Shown one piece after another: positions 27,057-35,843 of a stretch of DNA of 50,296 nucleotides (within the stretch, counting starts at the first letter, position 1; each line of letters starts with the position of its first letter). A program made the translations under genes and the position numbers. The notes beneath the pieces were generated by a model. The model ran no database searches. It was not told the origin of the DNA and saw only the letters and a list, made by a program, of their open reading frames with translations. Origin of the DNA: Planctomycetota bacterium (GTDB lineage: Bacteria; Planctomycetota; Planctomycetia; Planctomycetales; Planctomycetaceae). Where the stretch lies: assembly GCA_003670925.1 (NCBI GenBank), contig QWQG01000040.1, forward strand, positions 1 through 50,296. The letters are read 5' to 3'.

Positions 27057-28196
27057 ATGTACTTTTACTGGTTTCTTGCAGCGACTGCTGTTCTGACTTG
27101 CGGCTTTGCGCTAAAGAAACGGTTCTTTCCTGCCAAAAAACAAATCCTAAGCCCGGTTCAGCCGTCACCGACGATTTCCGATTGGCAGCCTGCAGCGAAT
27201 CTTGAGACGCAGGGTGAGAACCGCATTTCGACATGGGGTGATCGCCGTCTATTTTCGGAATTTCGTGGCATTCTTTCCGATGCCACCGATCCCAAAAACC
27301 AGATCGTGCCGGAAGATCTTCCGATGCACGACGGTGAAATGTTTTTCGGAAGTATCACGCCAGCTGTGGCGCAATTGCTCCCCGAATCTGCTGCCCGACG
27401 TGCCACGCAGAGGAAAAATCTGATGGCTGCCGGATATCAGTCCCGCGCCTCGTGGATCAATTTGACCGCTATCCGATTTGTCCTTGCGTTTCTGTCCCTC
27501 GTGCTCATCGGTTATTTTCTAATCGTGCTCCCGCCCGCGGCGGAACTGTGGCTGTTTGCGATGCTGATCATTGCGCCTCTGATGGCGTGGGCCATTCCAC
27601 CACTGGTTGTGTCTTTCAAAGCATCGGAACGCAAGACCGATATAGAGCGCGGACTGCCAGACGTGCTGGATATGATGAACATGGGTGTCAGTCAGGGGCT
27701 TACCGTCCCGCAGTCGCTCAAACGCATCAGTCGGGAAATTGGCCGCGTTCATCCGGCGCTCGCTGAAGAGTTGCAACTCGTCAATCAGCAGGCGGATGTC
27801 GGCAGCATGCCTCAGGCACTCCGTAATTTCAGCCAGCGTATTGATTCTCCCGAAGTAAATTCGTTTACGTCGTTACTCATTCAGTGTGAAGTCACGGGCA
27901 CGAGCATTTCTCGATCACTGACGGAATACAGTGACAGCATCCGCAGTTCGTTGAAAGAACGCGCCGATGCACGCGCGAATTTGGCATCGTTTCAACTCCT
28001 GTTCCCAGTTGCGATGTTGCTCATGCCGTCCGTGTTCCTGATCCTCGTGGGACCCGCCATTGTGAGGTTTTCAGAATTCTACGAGACGCAGCAAGGGGCA
28101 TTGTTTAAACGCCCAACAGACGCTGTCGATCTTCTAAACCAAAGGCAAATCCGTCCCACTCCCAACCTCGGTAACCCCGGGTTGAACCCGCAGTAA
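27057..28196 (+). CDS. tadC: Tad inner-membrane platform protein TadC
   Basis: 379 residues with GGAG eight bases before the ATG. N-terminal helix, a long cytoplasmic linker, a helix pair (F-V-L-A-F-L-S-L-V-L and L-W-L-F-A-M-L-I-I-A), then the F domain (G-L-P-D-V-L-D-M-M-N-M-G-V-S-Q-G-L-T-V-P-Q-S-L) with the E-V-T-G-T-S-I segment, and a final hydrophobic helix. This is the usual TadC pattern. It ends the recognisable Tad cluster; the expected secretin, TadZ/CpaE, Flp pilin and TadD genes are not found nearby. Confidence 0.88.
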   Translation: MYFYWFLAATAVLTCGFALKKRFFPAKKQILSPVQPSPTISDWQPAANLETQGENRISTWGDRRLFSEFRGILSDATDPKNQIVPEDLPMHDGEMFFGSITPAVAQLLPESAARRATQRKNLMAAGYQSRASWINLTAIRFVLAFLSLVLIGYFLIVLPPAAELWLFAMLIIAPLMAWAIPPLVVSFKASERKTDIERGLPDVLDMMNMGVSQGLTVPQSLKRISREIGRVHPALAEELQLVNQQADVGSMPQALRNFSQRIDSPEVNSFTSLLIQCEVTGTSISRSLTEYSDSIRSSLKERADARANLASFQLLFPVAMLLMPSVFLILVGPAIVRFSEFYETQQGALFKRPTDAVDLLNQRQIRPTPNLGNPGLNPQ

Positions 28197-28615
28197 GCCT
28201 ACGTCATCACGCAGGTTAACTTTCACCTAAACTCCGCGCGGGCGCAATTGGATGATAGCCGGGTTCGTAAGAATTCGGAGATCTGCATGATTTGGGGACA
28301 CTGATGGTCTCAGCAGTTCAGATCTGCGCTGAGAAAAGCCGCCTGCCGGCGTCCCAAAGTTCCGTCTATTTCCCCGCATGATCATGACCTTGGGTGACGT
28401 CCCAGATGGACACAGGTTCACGCCAGAAATATTGACTGAAACACTGAAGTTGTGGGCAATTTTTGGTATCTAAATCTTGCGGAGATAACACAAAACATAC
28501 ATAATCTTCATGAATTATTAATAAAGACGGCACGGTGGCTGTCTAATTTCGCCGCAAAATCTGGCCGCTGCAACACCTGTATCAGCTGGATTTACGTCAT
28601 TGAGGAGACCAATGA
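28197..28615. other. 419-base intergenic region with an inverted repeat
   Basis: No convincing gene on either strand. A perfect 7-bp inverted repeat, TCTCAGC (28308-28314) and GCTGAGA (28328-28334), with a 13-base loop is followed by AAAA rather than T; it may end Tad-operon transcription weakly or be an operator. The stretch 28475-28530 is AT-rich and could hold the promoter of the next gene, but no clear -35/-10 pair with good spacing is seen. Confidence 0.35.
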
Positions 28616-29545
28616 ATGGTCGACCTGTATTTGAGTCTTGGAGTTATGCTGGCACTGAGTGGCTTGGCGCTTTGCGCCGGTGCGGCGCTTCAAAATCACG
28701 CGGGACGCGTGGTGGTGGTGAGTGTCGAAGTCTTGGTGTGTCTCGCCACGGTTGCTTACATGAACTTTGTTTGGGACCGCCCAAGTCTTAGTCGGCTGTT
28801 GCCGTTTTCCAGCACCATTATTCTGGGCAACTGGTTGCCCATAGTGGGCTCGTTTTTGCTTGGTGTCTTCCTTAAGACGAATCGCATTACGTCATGGCGA
28901 CGAATCTTGCTCGGCATTTGCATGGTTGCCACGTCTGGGTATTCGCTTGCCAAGCCGATGCTAGGAAAACCGCCGGCCTGTGTGCCAGTGATGTTCGATC
29001 GCATTTTAGATTTTCAGACGACTGACCAGACCTGTTCAGCTGCATGTGCAGCTAGCTTGCTCAGACTGCATGGTGTTTCTGCCAACGAAAAAGAACTTGC
29101 CAATCTGTGCCTTACGCGGCACGGTACGCATTGGCTTGGCGTTTATCGTGGACTCAAGTTAAAGACGGCAGGCACGAACTGGGATGTTGTGGCGGAAGAA
29201 GTTAGTCAGGAGGATCTGCTGAGTGGCAAGCTTGGCTTAGGAATTTTGGCGTTGTCGTTTCATGTGGCAGAATCGGGACTGACATGTGATCCCGAGTGGG
29301 GTTTTGAATCCGCTGTAGGGCATTCCGTTCTGATCTTGAAATCGCATCATCCGGGAGTCCTTGAAGTATTCGATCCAGCACCGGACTATGGCTTTGAAAT
29401 TTGGAATGAAGAGTTGCTGGCGAGCGTTCGAAACGGGATCATGCTGCGACTGGTGCCGCGCGATGGCACGCAGGCAGTCGTGCAGTTCGATCTGAATGCC
29501 CTCAAACTGGACAGCAGCGCCTATCCGCCAATCGTGCGCCGCTGA
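28616..29545 (+). CDS. Membrane protein with a C39-like cysteine peptidase domain
   Basis: 309 residues. Four hydrophobic segments in the first ~118 residues (L-S-L-G-V-M-L-A-L-S, V-V-V-S-V-E-V-L-V-C, L-P-I-V-G-S-F-L-L-G-V and I-L-L-G-I-C-M-V) precede a soluble domain like peptidase family C39: Q-T-T-D-Q-T-C-S-A-A-C with C140, G-H-S-V-L with H236 and F-D-P-A-P with D253. C39 domains remove double-glycine leaders from peptides, usually fused to ABC transporters. Here there is a membrane anchor and no ABC domain. A GAGGAG ribosome binding site sets the start at 28616 rather than the out-of-frame ATG at 28612. Substrate unknown. Confidence 0.72.
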   Translation: MVDLYLSLGVMLALSGLALCAGAALQNHAGRVVVVSVEVLVCLATVAYMNFVWDRPSLSRLLPFSSTIILGNWLPIVGSFLLGVFLKTNRITSWRRILLGICMVATSGYSLAKPMLGKPPACVPVMFDRILDFQTTDQTCSAACAASLLRLHGVSANEKELANLCLTRHGTHWLGVYRGLKLKTAGTNWDVVAEEVSQEDLLSGKLGLGILALSFHVAESGLTCDPEWGFESAVGHSVLILKSHHPGVLEVFDPAPDYGFEIWNEELLASVRNGIMLRLVPRDGTQAVVQFDLNALKLDSSAYPPIVRR

Positions 29546-29619
29546 GGTCCGTGCATTTGATTTTGATGATAGACTCCGTGTGGCCTGCATTGAATCAATG
29601 AGCCCTGCTTGGAATAAGT

Positions 29620-30153
29620 TTGACGCCACCACAACAAGAACTTGATCGTCTTGCCACACAACTTTTCCTCGCGTTGGAACGGACCGGAGACGTCCTCGTC
29701 CTCGCCGAAAGTTGCACAGCAGGCTTGATTGCAGCAACACTGGCTCGTATCCCCGGCATGTCTCGCCGACTTGCTGGATCGTTTGTCGTCTATCAGATCG
29801 ACAGTAAAGTCGCGTGGCTTGGAATTTCCGCCGATACGATTCAGGCGCACGACGTTGTAAGTCCAGAAGTGGCCGCATCAATGGCCATCCAAGCCCTGAG
29901 TCGAACCCCGCACGCTACCATTGCGATGTCGATCACTGGCCATCTTGGGCCAGCCGCACCCACCGTCCTCGACGGCGTCGCTTGGTTAGGCATCGCCCGG
30001 AGCGGTGTTACGACGATGACCGTGCAACTGCAACTGAAGGCGGACACGGCGTCGGGGACCAGCCTGATTGAAGATCCCAGCCTGATCCGGCACGCACGCC
30101 AGACCGATGCTGTTCAGCAGGCTCTGAGCAGGTTATTGGAGGAGATCTGTTAG
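29620..30153 (+). CDS. pncC: CinA C-terminal domain / nicotinamide-nucleotide amidase (PncC-like)
   Basis: A 177-residue stand-alone CinA-C domain. The family signature A-E-S-C-T-A-G-L is at 29-36; G-S-F-V-V-Y at 53-58 and K63 follow; the later glycine loop reads S-I-T-G-H-L-G-P at 104-111, where most members have T-G-I-A-G-P. By family it deamidates nicotinamide mononucleotide to nicotinate mononucleotide, recycling pyridine nucleotides. The start is TTG 29620, with GGA six bases upstream. The altered glycine loop is a mild reason for caution about activity. Confidence 0.8.
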   Translation: MTPPQQELDRLATQLFLALERTGDVLVLAESCTAGLIAATLARIPGMSRRLAGSFVVYQIDSKVAWLGISADTIQAHDVVSPEVAASMAIQALSRTPHATIAMSITGHLGPAAPTVLDGVAWLGIARSGVTTMTVQLQLKADTASGTSLIEDPSLIRHARQTDAVQQALSRLLEEIC

Positions 30154-30219
30154 GTTGCAACGTGGGGTCTCGCCGTTCGCCTTGGGTTTGGGCTTAATAA
30201 CCAATTTGGGTGGATAATC

Positions 30220-30237
30220 TCACAATACCTGTTGTGA
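30220..30237. promoter_or_regulatory. Small palindrome upstream of the kinase gene
   Basis: TCACAA and TTGTGA arms with a 6-base spacer form an 18-base dyad about 120 bases before the kinase start. The spacing suits a dimeric regulator, but no regulator or promoter elements can be tied to it, so it is only a candidate operator. Confidence 0.2.
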
Positions 30238-30356
30238 TCCCATGCCGCTGGCTGGAATCAATACATTTGGCGGCGGAACCAGCGAGTTATTAAGGTACAC
30301 CTGAGAAAACAGTTGTTCAGGCAAAAATAAACGTTACGCTGTGGGATCTCTTGACC

Positions 30357-31928
30357 ATGAGATTCAGATGCGGAATTACACCCTTGGCAGAACAAAACAA
30401 TCAACAGAAATCATCGGATCCAAGTCGTGTGCAGCGTCTTGGCGATTTTGAGTTGAAGAAAAGGCTTGGCAAAGGTGGCATGGGCGAAGTGTTTCTGGCC
30501 CGTCAGATCAGTCTCGATCGCATGGTTGCGCTGAAGACATTATCGAAAGAGTTGGCCAAGAAAGGTGACTTTGTTGCGAGGTTTGAGCGTGAAGCGAAGT
30601 CGATGGCGAAGATTGACCATCCAAACGTCGTGAAAATTTATGCGGTCGATTCATTTAAGGGCATTCATTTCGCCGCGATCGAATACATTGATGGTCAAAG
30701 CATTCAAAGATGGCTTGATCAGCTTGGGCGATTTAGCGTGGCCGATGCTATTTATGTCGCCATCGTGAGTGCGGAAGCCCTCAAGCACGCGCATTCACAG
30801 AACATGGTGCATCGTGACATTAAGCCGGACAATATTCTGGTCACACAGAAGGGCATTGTTAAAGTTGCTGACTTCGGACTTGCGAAGGCGATGGACGAAG
30901 AAGTCTCGATGACGCAAAGCGGCACGGGACTTGGGACTCCGCTGTACATGGCCCCGGAACAGGCCCGCAATGCCAAACATGTTGATGAACGTGTCGACAT
31001 CTATGCACTTGGGGCAACGCTCTATCATCTACTCACGGGCAAGTTGCCGTACATGGGGAACACCGCGTTGGAGTTAATCCTTGCCAAAGAGAAAGGAACC
31101 TATCCGACGGCCCGCAGCTTGCGGCCGGAGATTCCGGAGCGACTGGACCTGATCATCGATAAGATGATGGCGAAAGATCCCAACCATCGTTACAAGAGTT
31201 GCGAGGAAGTTGTCCGTGACCTTGCCGCTTTGGGAATTCATGGAGAGACCTTGAGTTTCATCAACGGCGCGGAGCCCAACGGTTCGGGGCGGGGTGGTGC
31301 GGCGAGTTCGTCAATGTCGGGAGGAGCACCGGGATTTCGCAAGGGGATGGCCGCGACGCAGTTGCCGGGTTCATCGACGTATGGCTCAATGAACGATGCT
31401 GCCATGGGAGCGACGCGCATCTGGTATGTGCAGTTCGAAGACGAACGTGGCAAAATGGTGGTGGAAAAGCATTCGACAGGTCGTCTGTTGAAGATGCTAG
31501 CCAGCGCGAAAATAACGGCGAAAGCCCGCGCCAAGGTCTCCGCCGACGGCACCTACTATCCACTGGCACAGTTCCCGGAATTCGCCAATGCTGTCGAAGA
31601 CTCCTTGGCACGAAAGACGGTCGCGATTCGCAAGGAAGACATGCAGAGCCTCTACAAGAATGTGGATAAGGCTCAGAAAATGTTTTACCTCAAGCGGAAA
31701 ATCAAGGACATGGGCCGCAATGTTGTCAGCATCTTCGGTCTGCTGATTCTGTTGGCGGCAATTGGGGTAGTGATTTGGTTTGCGACAGCACTCGTGGAGG
31801 GTGTTCCGCAAAAAATCCTCGATATGATCGGCTGGGGTGAAAAGCCGATTGCCGAGAGGTCCGCAACTCCGGAGGGTCAAGTTTCACCTGAAAATCTTCC
31901 TGGTGGTGGACAAATCCCGGGGCAATGA
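30357..31928 (+). CDS. Transmembrane Ser/Thr protein kinase
   Basis: About 523 residues from ATG 30357 (TTG 30351 is an alternative). Hanks-type kinase domain ~29-295: glycine loop G-K-G-G-M-G-E-V at 38-45, ATP-binding K60, catalytic H-R-D at 152-154, D-F-G at 172-174 and A-P-E at 199-201. A Gly/Ser linker (~305-350) leads to a small domain, W-Y-V-Q-F at ~356 to Y-Y-P-L-A-Q-F at ~406, that resembles GYF_2-type domains. One membrane helix (~457-480) and a short Pro/Gly-rich extracytoplasmic tail follow. It lacks PASTA repeats. Planctomycetes carry many such kinases; the target and signal are not evident. Confidence 0.92.
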   Translation: MRFRCGITPLAEQNNQQKSSDPSRVQRLGDFELKKRLGKGGMGEVFLARQISLDRMVALKTLSKELAKKGDFVARFEREAKSMAKIDHPNVVKIYAVDSFKGIHFAAIEYIDGQSIQRWLDQLGRFSVADAIYVAIVSAEALKHAHSQNMVHRDIKPDNILVTQKGIVKVADFGLAKAMDEEVSMTQSGTGLGTPLYMAPEQARNAKHVDERVDIYALGATLYHLLTGKLPYMGNTALELILAKEKGTYPTARSLRPEIPERLDLIIDKMMAKDPNHRYKSCEEVVRDLAALGIHGETLSFINGAEPNGSGRGGAASSSMSGGAPGFRKGMAATQLPGSSTYGSMNDAAMGATRIWYVQFEDERGKMVVEKHSTGRLLKMLASAKITAKARAKVSADGTYYPLAQFPEFANAVEDSLARKTVAIRKEDMQSLYKNVDKAQKMFYLKRKIKDMGRNVVSIFGLLILLAAIGVVIWFATALVEGVPQKILDMIGWGEKPIAERSATPEGQVSPENLPGGGQIPGQ

Positions 31929-31964
31929 TTCGGCGGTTGAAGTCTGCCGCGTTCATCCAGCAGG

Positions 31965-32774
31965 ATGATCTACCTCTCTGAAACTCGGGTACAAGCACTT
32001 CCAATGCCTCGGCTTAACTTTACCAGTCGGCGACGGATCTCGAAAAATCATGTGACGATCAGTGTCACCGGCATTGGCGGGATTGAGACGTTCAGTGCGG
32101 AACTTGAACTGGGAAGTTACGGCTTTCCGGACTCGGCAACCGTAATTATTGAAGCATTTCGGCAACTAGAACTCGTCCGCTTTGAATTCGGCACGGTCGG
32201 CAGTCTTACTCCTCCAGCAAGTTGTCGACTCTCTGAATTTGGCACGCTCGCCGGACTGCGGTTCCGGATCAAGGTTGTGTCCACAGCAGAACCGCGCGGG
32301 CAGCTTTTGGCAGTTGGCGATCGCATCACGCCGCACAATGCAGAACAGCAATCGTTGAGTCGCGTTCCACTGTTGGCCGTCCGCGCTCAAGATCTAGGGC
32401 GAGAAGTCTGGCGTTTGGATTTTGCCGATGAACCTTTGCTGTTAGTGAATCCACGTGTGGTTGCGAAAAAAAAACTCGTACAGTCCGTTGAATTTCAGTC
32501 ACTCGTTCTGCCCGAGATCCTGCGGAGTATTTTGAGTCGGATTCTGCTGGTCGAACAGATGCGAATCTCGGACGATTCTGATGAGTGGACCTCGCGGTGG
32601 CTGAAGTTTGCTGAATCCATGCCTGGTGTAGGTACCGTACCGGATGAGGCTGATCCGGAGAGTGACCTAGACTGGATCGATGCTGCCATTAGTTCTTTCT
32701 GCCGCTGGCGGAGCGTGGATCAACAATTTTCCGGCTTCTGGAATGCTCGGAGCGTTCCGGAAGCACCTATGTAG
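31965..32774 (+). CDS. Hypothetical protein
   Basis: 269 residues (256 if the ATG at 32004 is used; neither has a good ribosome binding site). No signal peptide, membrane helix or motif I recognise. The N-terminal half is beta-rich (H-V-T-I-S-V-T-G-I-G-G), and the C-terminal half is helical and acidic. It follows the kinase on the same strand at a short distance and may be cotranscribed. Its stop codon TAG is bases 2-4 of a 25-bp palindromic repeat, so the present C-terminus may have been set by that repeat. Confidence 0.6.
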   Translation: MIYLSETRVQALPMPRLNFTSRRRISKNHVTISVTGIGGIETFSAELELGSYGFPDSATVIIEAFRQLELVRFEFGTVGSLTPPASCRLSEFGTLAGLRFRIKVVSTAEPRGQLLAVGDRITPHNAEQQSLSRVPLLAVRAQDLGREVWRLDFADEPLLLVNPRVVAKKKLVQSVEFQSLVLPEILRSILSRILLVEQMRISDDSDEWTSRWLKFAESMPGVGTVPDEADPESDLDWIDAAISSFCRWRSVDQQFSGFWNARSVPEAPM

Positions 32775-32795
32775 GATGGACATTCATGTCCGTCG
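32771..32795 (+). repeat. 25-bp palindromic repeat, copy 1
   Basis: Begins GTAGGATGG and contains the palindromic core GGACATTCATGTCC, ending CGTCG. The TAG at 32772-32774 is the stop codon of the preceding gene. Identical copies are at 39708-39732 (reverse) and 48067-48091, and a variant is at 50160-50184 (reverse). Confidence 0.85.
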
Positions 32796-33027
32796 CCCGG
32801 CCAAGGTGCCTTTGAGGAATTTTCCAGCGTGCAGGCCTCGGGTGACGATTCTCATGGTTGGGCTTTCCTTTTCAATCCTCTAATTTCGGTTTGAAGATGG
32901 ACGTCTGGTGCCATTTTTCCGTAAAGTAGTGGAGTCCGACGGATTCGACCTGCCGGATTCCCACCACACCTGTGCGACAAATTCCTGCCGTCGCATCCTT
33001 GCCACATGGCCTAAAATCGGTTGACGT

Positions 33028-35274
33028 ATGGCCTTAGTAAAACACAACCTGATCCTGCGTCACAAACTGTGTAAGCTGTGGTTTTCTGTTGTTGTGCTCC
33101 TGATTCTGTTTGGAAGCGCAGCGTTTGGAGAAGAAGATCGTGCCGTCAGCTTTGTCAACGACGTCATGCCGGTGCTAACAAAGGCGGGTTGTAACGCGGG
33201 TGTCTGTCATGCGAAGGCCGGTGGCGGACAAAACGGATTTCAGCTTTCGTTGCTTGGTTTTGAGTTTCAGGAAGACTACGAACATCTGGTCAAAGAGGGT
33301 CGCGGTCGCAGATTATTTCCGGCTGCTCCGGAACGCAGTCTGCTTCTGATGAAGGCTGTCGGCACGATGCCTCATGGTGGGGGTGTGCGTCTGCAGCGTG
33401 ATTCCGAGGGATATGAACTGATTTTAAATTGGATTCGACAAGGGGCTGCTTACGATGGGGGCTCAGCACTGCAATTGACAAGCATTGAGGTTCAGCCGAA
33501 GCGTGGGACCGTGATGCGGAACGCGGCACAGCAGCTCAAGGCCGTCGCAAAGTATGCGGACGGCAGCGAACGAGACGTCACGAGATTCGCTCTGTTTGAA
33601 TCCAACGACAAGAGCATGGCCGATGTTGCCGCTGGCGGGCTTGTGCAGATTTCAGACATTCCTGGCAAAGTTGCCATCATGGTTCGGTATCAGGGCAGGG
33701 TGGCGGTCTTCAATGCATCCGTCCCGTTGGGTGCTCCGGTGGACAGCGTGCCCGCATCAAAGAACTTTGTGGATGATTTTGTCTTCGCCAATCTGCGGGA
33801 AATCGGAGTTCCACCGTCGCCAGTTTGTGACGATGCGACTTTTCTGCGCCGCGTCTCCCTTGACATCTCGGGTCGGCTTCCCACGGACGCAGAAGCAATG
33901 GCATTCCTGACCAGCCAGGACGCAGACAAACGCGAGCAGGTCATCGACCGCCTGCTGCGAAGTCCAGAGTATGCGGACTACTTCGCAAACAAATGGACGG
34001 CGATGCTGAAGAATCGGCGTGATGACGCCAGCGACATGACATCGAACTTTGCATTCTATGCATGGGTCCGAGACAGTCTGCTCGCGAATAAGTCATATGA
34101 TCAGTTGGTCCGCGAACTCTTGGCGGCGACCGGCACGGTGATCGCCAATCCGCCGGTAGCGTGGTACAAACGTGTGAAGGAGCCGAAACAGCAGTTGGAA
34201 GATGTGGCTCAGTTGTTCCTCGGTGTGCGCATGCAGTGTGCGCAGTGTCATCACCATCCGTTTGAACGCTGGAGTCAAGACGACTACTACAGCTTTTCCG
34301 CCTTCTTCACTCAGGTCGGAAGAAAGCCGTCAGCGACGCGCGGTGAAGATCTTATTTTCCATAAACGCGGGGTCGCCGGGGCGGCAAATATCAAGACCGG
34401 AATGACGCTGAAACCTGCGGCGCTGGGCGATGTGATTCCTGCTATTGCTGCCGACGAAGATCCACGACTGAAACTGGCGGACTGGATGAGTTCTCCGAAG
34501 AATCCGTTCTTCGCGAAGGCCGTTGTCAACCGTTATTGGAAGCATTTCTTTCGACGAGGCTTGATTGAACCGGAAGACGATATTCGTGACACGAACCCGC
34601 CGACGAATCCTGAATTGCTGGCTGGGCTGGAACAACATTTCCATGCCAGCGACTTTGACCTGAAGGAGCTTGTCCGCGTCATCACGCGGTCAAACGCGTA
34701 CCAACTGAGTTCTGTCCCGAACCAGTACAACGTTGCAGATCAGCAGAACTACTCTCGCTATTATCCTCGCCGATTGCAGGCCGAGGTGATGCTGGATGCC
34801 ATTGATGATTTGACGGGGGCTCAGACGGATTTCCCGAATCTCCCGACCGGTACGCGCGCGATCGCTCTGCCGGACAACAGCTACAATAACGCCTCACCGT
34901 TTCTGAAAGTCTTCGGGCGGCCGGAGAACGAAAGTGTTTGCGAATGCGAACGAGTTCAGTCTTCGAGTCTGGCGCAGAGTTTGCATTTAATGAACGCCGG
35001 GGACATCAAGGCCAAACTCGCCACGGGCAGCGGTCGCGCAGACCGATTGGCGAAATCAGAACAACCTCCGGACCAAAAAATTCGCGAATTGTACATGGTG
35101 GCATTCGCGCGTGAGCCGCGCGCCGATGAATGGAAGGTCGCGTTGGATTATCTTGCAGAACCACGCATCGATGCGGCGGGGAATCCGATTGATCCTCAAA
35201 AGGCAAATACCGAAAACTTCCAAGATCTGATCTGGGCGTTGATCAATACGAAAGAGTTTTTGTTTAATCATTAG
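33028..35274 (+). CDS. DUF1549/DUF1553 exported cytochrome-type protein
   Basis: 748 residues with an N-terminal signal peptide (V-V-V-L-L-I-L-F-G-S-A-A-F-G). Order: cytochrome-like region with an unusual C-x4-C-H motif (C55, C60, H61); an Ig-like segment (~150-235, I-E-V-Q-P-K-R-G); DUF1549 (F-V-D-D-F-V-F onward, L-D-I-S-G-R-L-P); a canonical C-A-Q-C-H at 404-408 followed by H-H-P-F-E-R-W; then DUF1553 (N-R-Y-W-K-H-F-F-R-R-G). These proteins are a planctomycete hallmark, normally paired with DUF1501 proteins, and are thought to act in the periplasm; their biochemical role is not established. It is the first gene of the operon interrupted by the IS200-like element. Confidence 0.88.
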   Translation: MALVKHNLILRHKLCKLWFSVVVLLILFGSAAFGEEDRAVSFVNDVMPVLTKAGCNAGVCHAKAGGGQNGFQLSLLGFEFQEDYEHLVKEGRGRRLFPAAPERSLLLMKAVGTMPHGGGVRLQRDSEGYELILNWIRQGAAYDGGSALQLTSIEVQPKRGTVMRNAAQQLKAVAKYADGSERDVTRFALFESNDKSMADVAAGGLVQISDIPGKVAIMVRYQGRVAVFNASVPLGAPVDSVPASKNFVDDFVFANLREIGVPPSPVCDDATFLRRVSLDISGRLPTDAEAMAFLTSQDADKREQVIDRLLRSPEYADYFANKWTAMLKNRRDDASDMTSNFAFYAWVRDSLLANKSYDQLVRELLAATGTVIANPPVAWYKRVKEPKQQLEDVAQLFLGVRMQCAQCHHHPFERWSQDDYYSFSAFFTQVGRKPSATRGEDLIFHKRGVAGAANIKTGMTLKPAALGDVIPAIAADEDPRLKLADWMSSPKNPFFAKAVVNRYWKHFFRRGLIEPEDDIRDTNPPTNPELLAGLEQHFHASDFDLKELVRVITRSNAYQLSSVPNQYNVADQQNYSRYYPRRLQAEVMLDAIDDLTGAQTDFPNLPTGTRAIALPDNSYNNASPFLKVFGRPENESVCECERVQSSSLAQSLHLMNAGDIKAKLATGSGRADRLAKSEQPPDQKIRELYMVAFAREPRADEWKVALDYLAEPRIDAAGNPIDPQKANTENFQDLIWALINTKEFLFNH

Positions 35275-35285
35275 ATTTGCGTTTA

Positions 35286-35374
35286 GGCCCGGAGGGCTGG
35301 GACAACGAATGCCGGGGCTGTGAGGCCCCGGAAAAATATCCACTATGAGCTTACAGGCCTGAAAGGCCGACACA
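35286..35374 (+). repeat. Left arm of the element: hairpin blocks A, B, C
   Basis: Three palindromic blocks: A 35286-35299 (GGCCCGGAGGGCTG), B 35312-35331 (CCGGGG...CCCCGG, self-complementary) and C 35354-35374 (CAGGCCTGAAAGGCC..., self-complementary core). Each recurs as its reverse complement on the other side of the transposase gene. Confidence 0.85.
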
Positions 35375-35392
35375 ATTTTGGATGTTCGGACA

Positions 35393-35842
35393 ATGAGCAC
35401 ACATCAGCAGTTGCTGTATCACATTGTCTTCAGCACAAAGAATCGGCAGCGTTGGCTAACAGACGGTTTTCGGGAGAGTGTTTTTTCGTATCTGGCAGGT
35501 ACTGTGAACAAACTCAAAGGTACAACGATTATCGTCGGTGGCTACTATGACCATGTGAATTTGTTAGTCAAAATTCCGGCTAAGTTTGCAGTTTCAGATT
35601 TTGTTGGTTCATTGAAGTGCAATACCAGTAAGCACATCAACGAAACAGGTCAACGAATTGAGAAGTTTGCATGGCAGGACGGGTTTGGTGCGTTTTCGGT
35701 GAGCGTTTCTCAGAAGGCCAGAGTGTATTCGTACGTTGAACGACAAATGGAGCATCATGCTGGCGAGTCGTTTGAAGACGAATACCTGAATCTACTGAAG
35801 AAGCACGAAGTGGAATATGATCCGAAGTATGTATGGGATTGA
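35393..35842 (+). CDS. IS200-like (Y1/RAYT) transposase with an altered HUH motif
   Basis: 149 residues from ATG 35393; a TTG at 35378 is possible but lies next to block C. Y1_Tnp features: L-L-Y-H-I-V-F-S-T-K-N-R near the start, D-H-V-N-L-L-V-K-I-P at 53-62, S-L-K-C-N-T-S-K, F-A-W-Q-D-G-F-G-A-F-S-V-S and Y-S-Y-V-E-R-Q around the probable nucleophile Y114. In active relatives the metal-binding HUH motif reads H-V-H; here N56 replaces the second His, so catalytic activity is doubtful. Otherwise it is full length with no frameshift. Function by family: cuts and rejoins single-stranded DNA at hairpins. Confidence 0.85.
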   Translation: MSTHQQLLYHIVFSTKNRQRWLTDGFRESVFSYLAGTVNKLKGTTIIVGGYYDHVNLLVKIPAKFAVSDFVGSLKCNTSKHINETGQRIEKFAWQDGFGAFSVSVSQKARVYSYVERQMEHHAGESFEDEYLNLLKKHEVEYDPKYVWD

Positions 35843-35843
35843 T

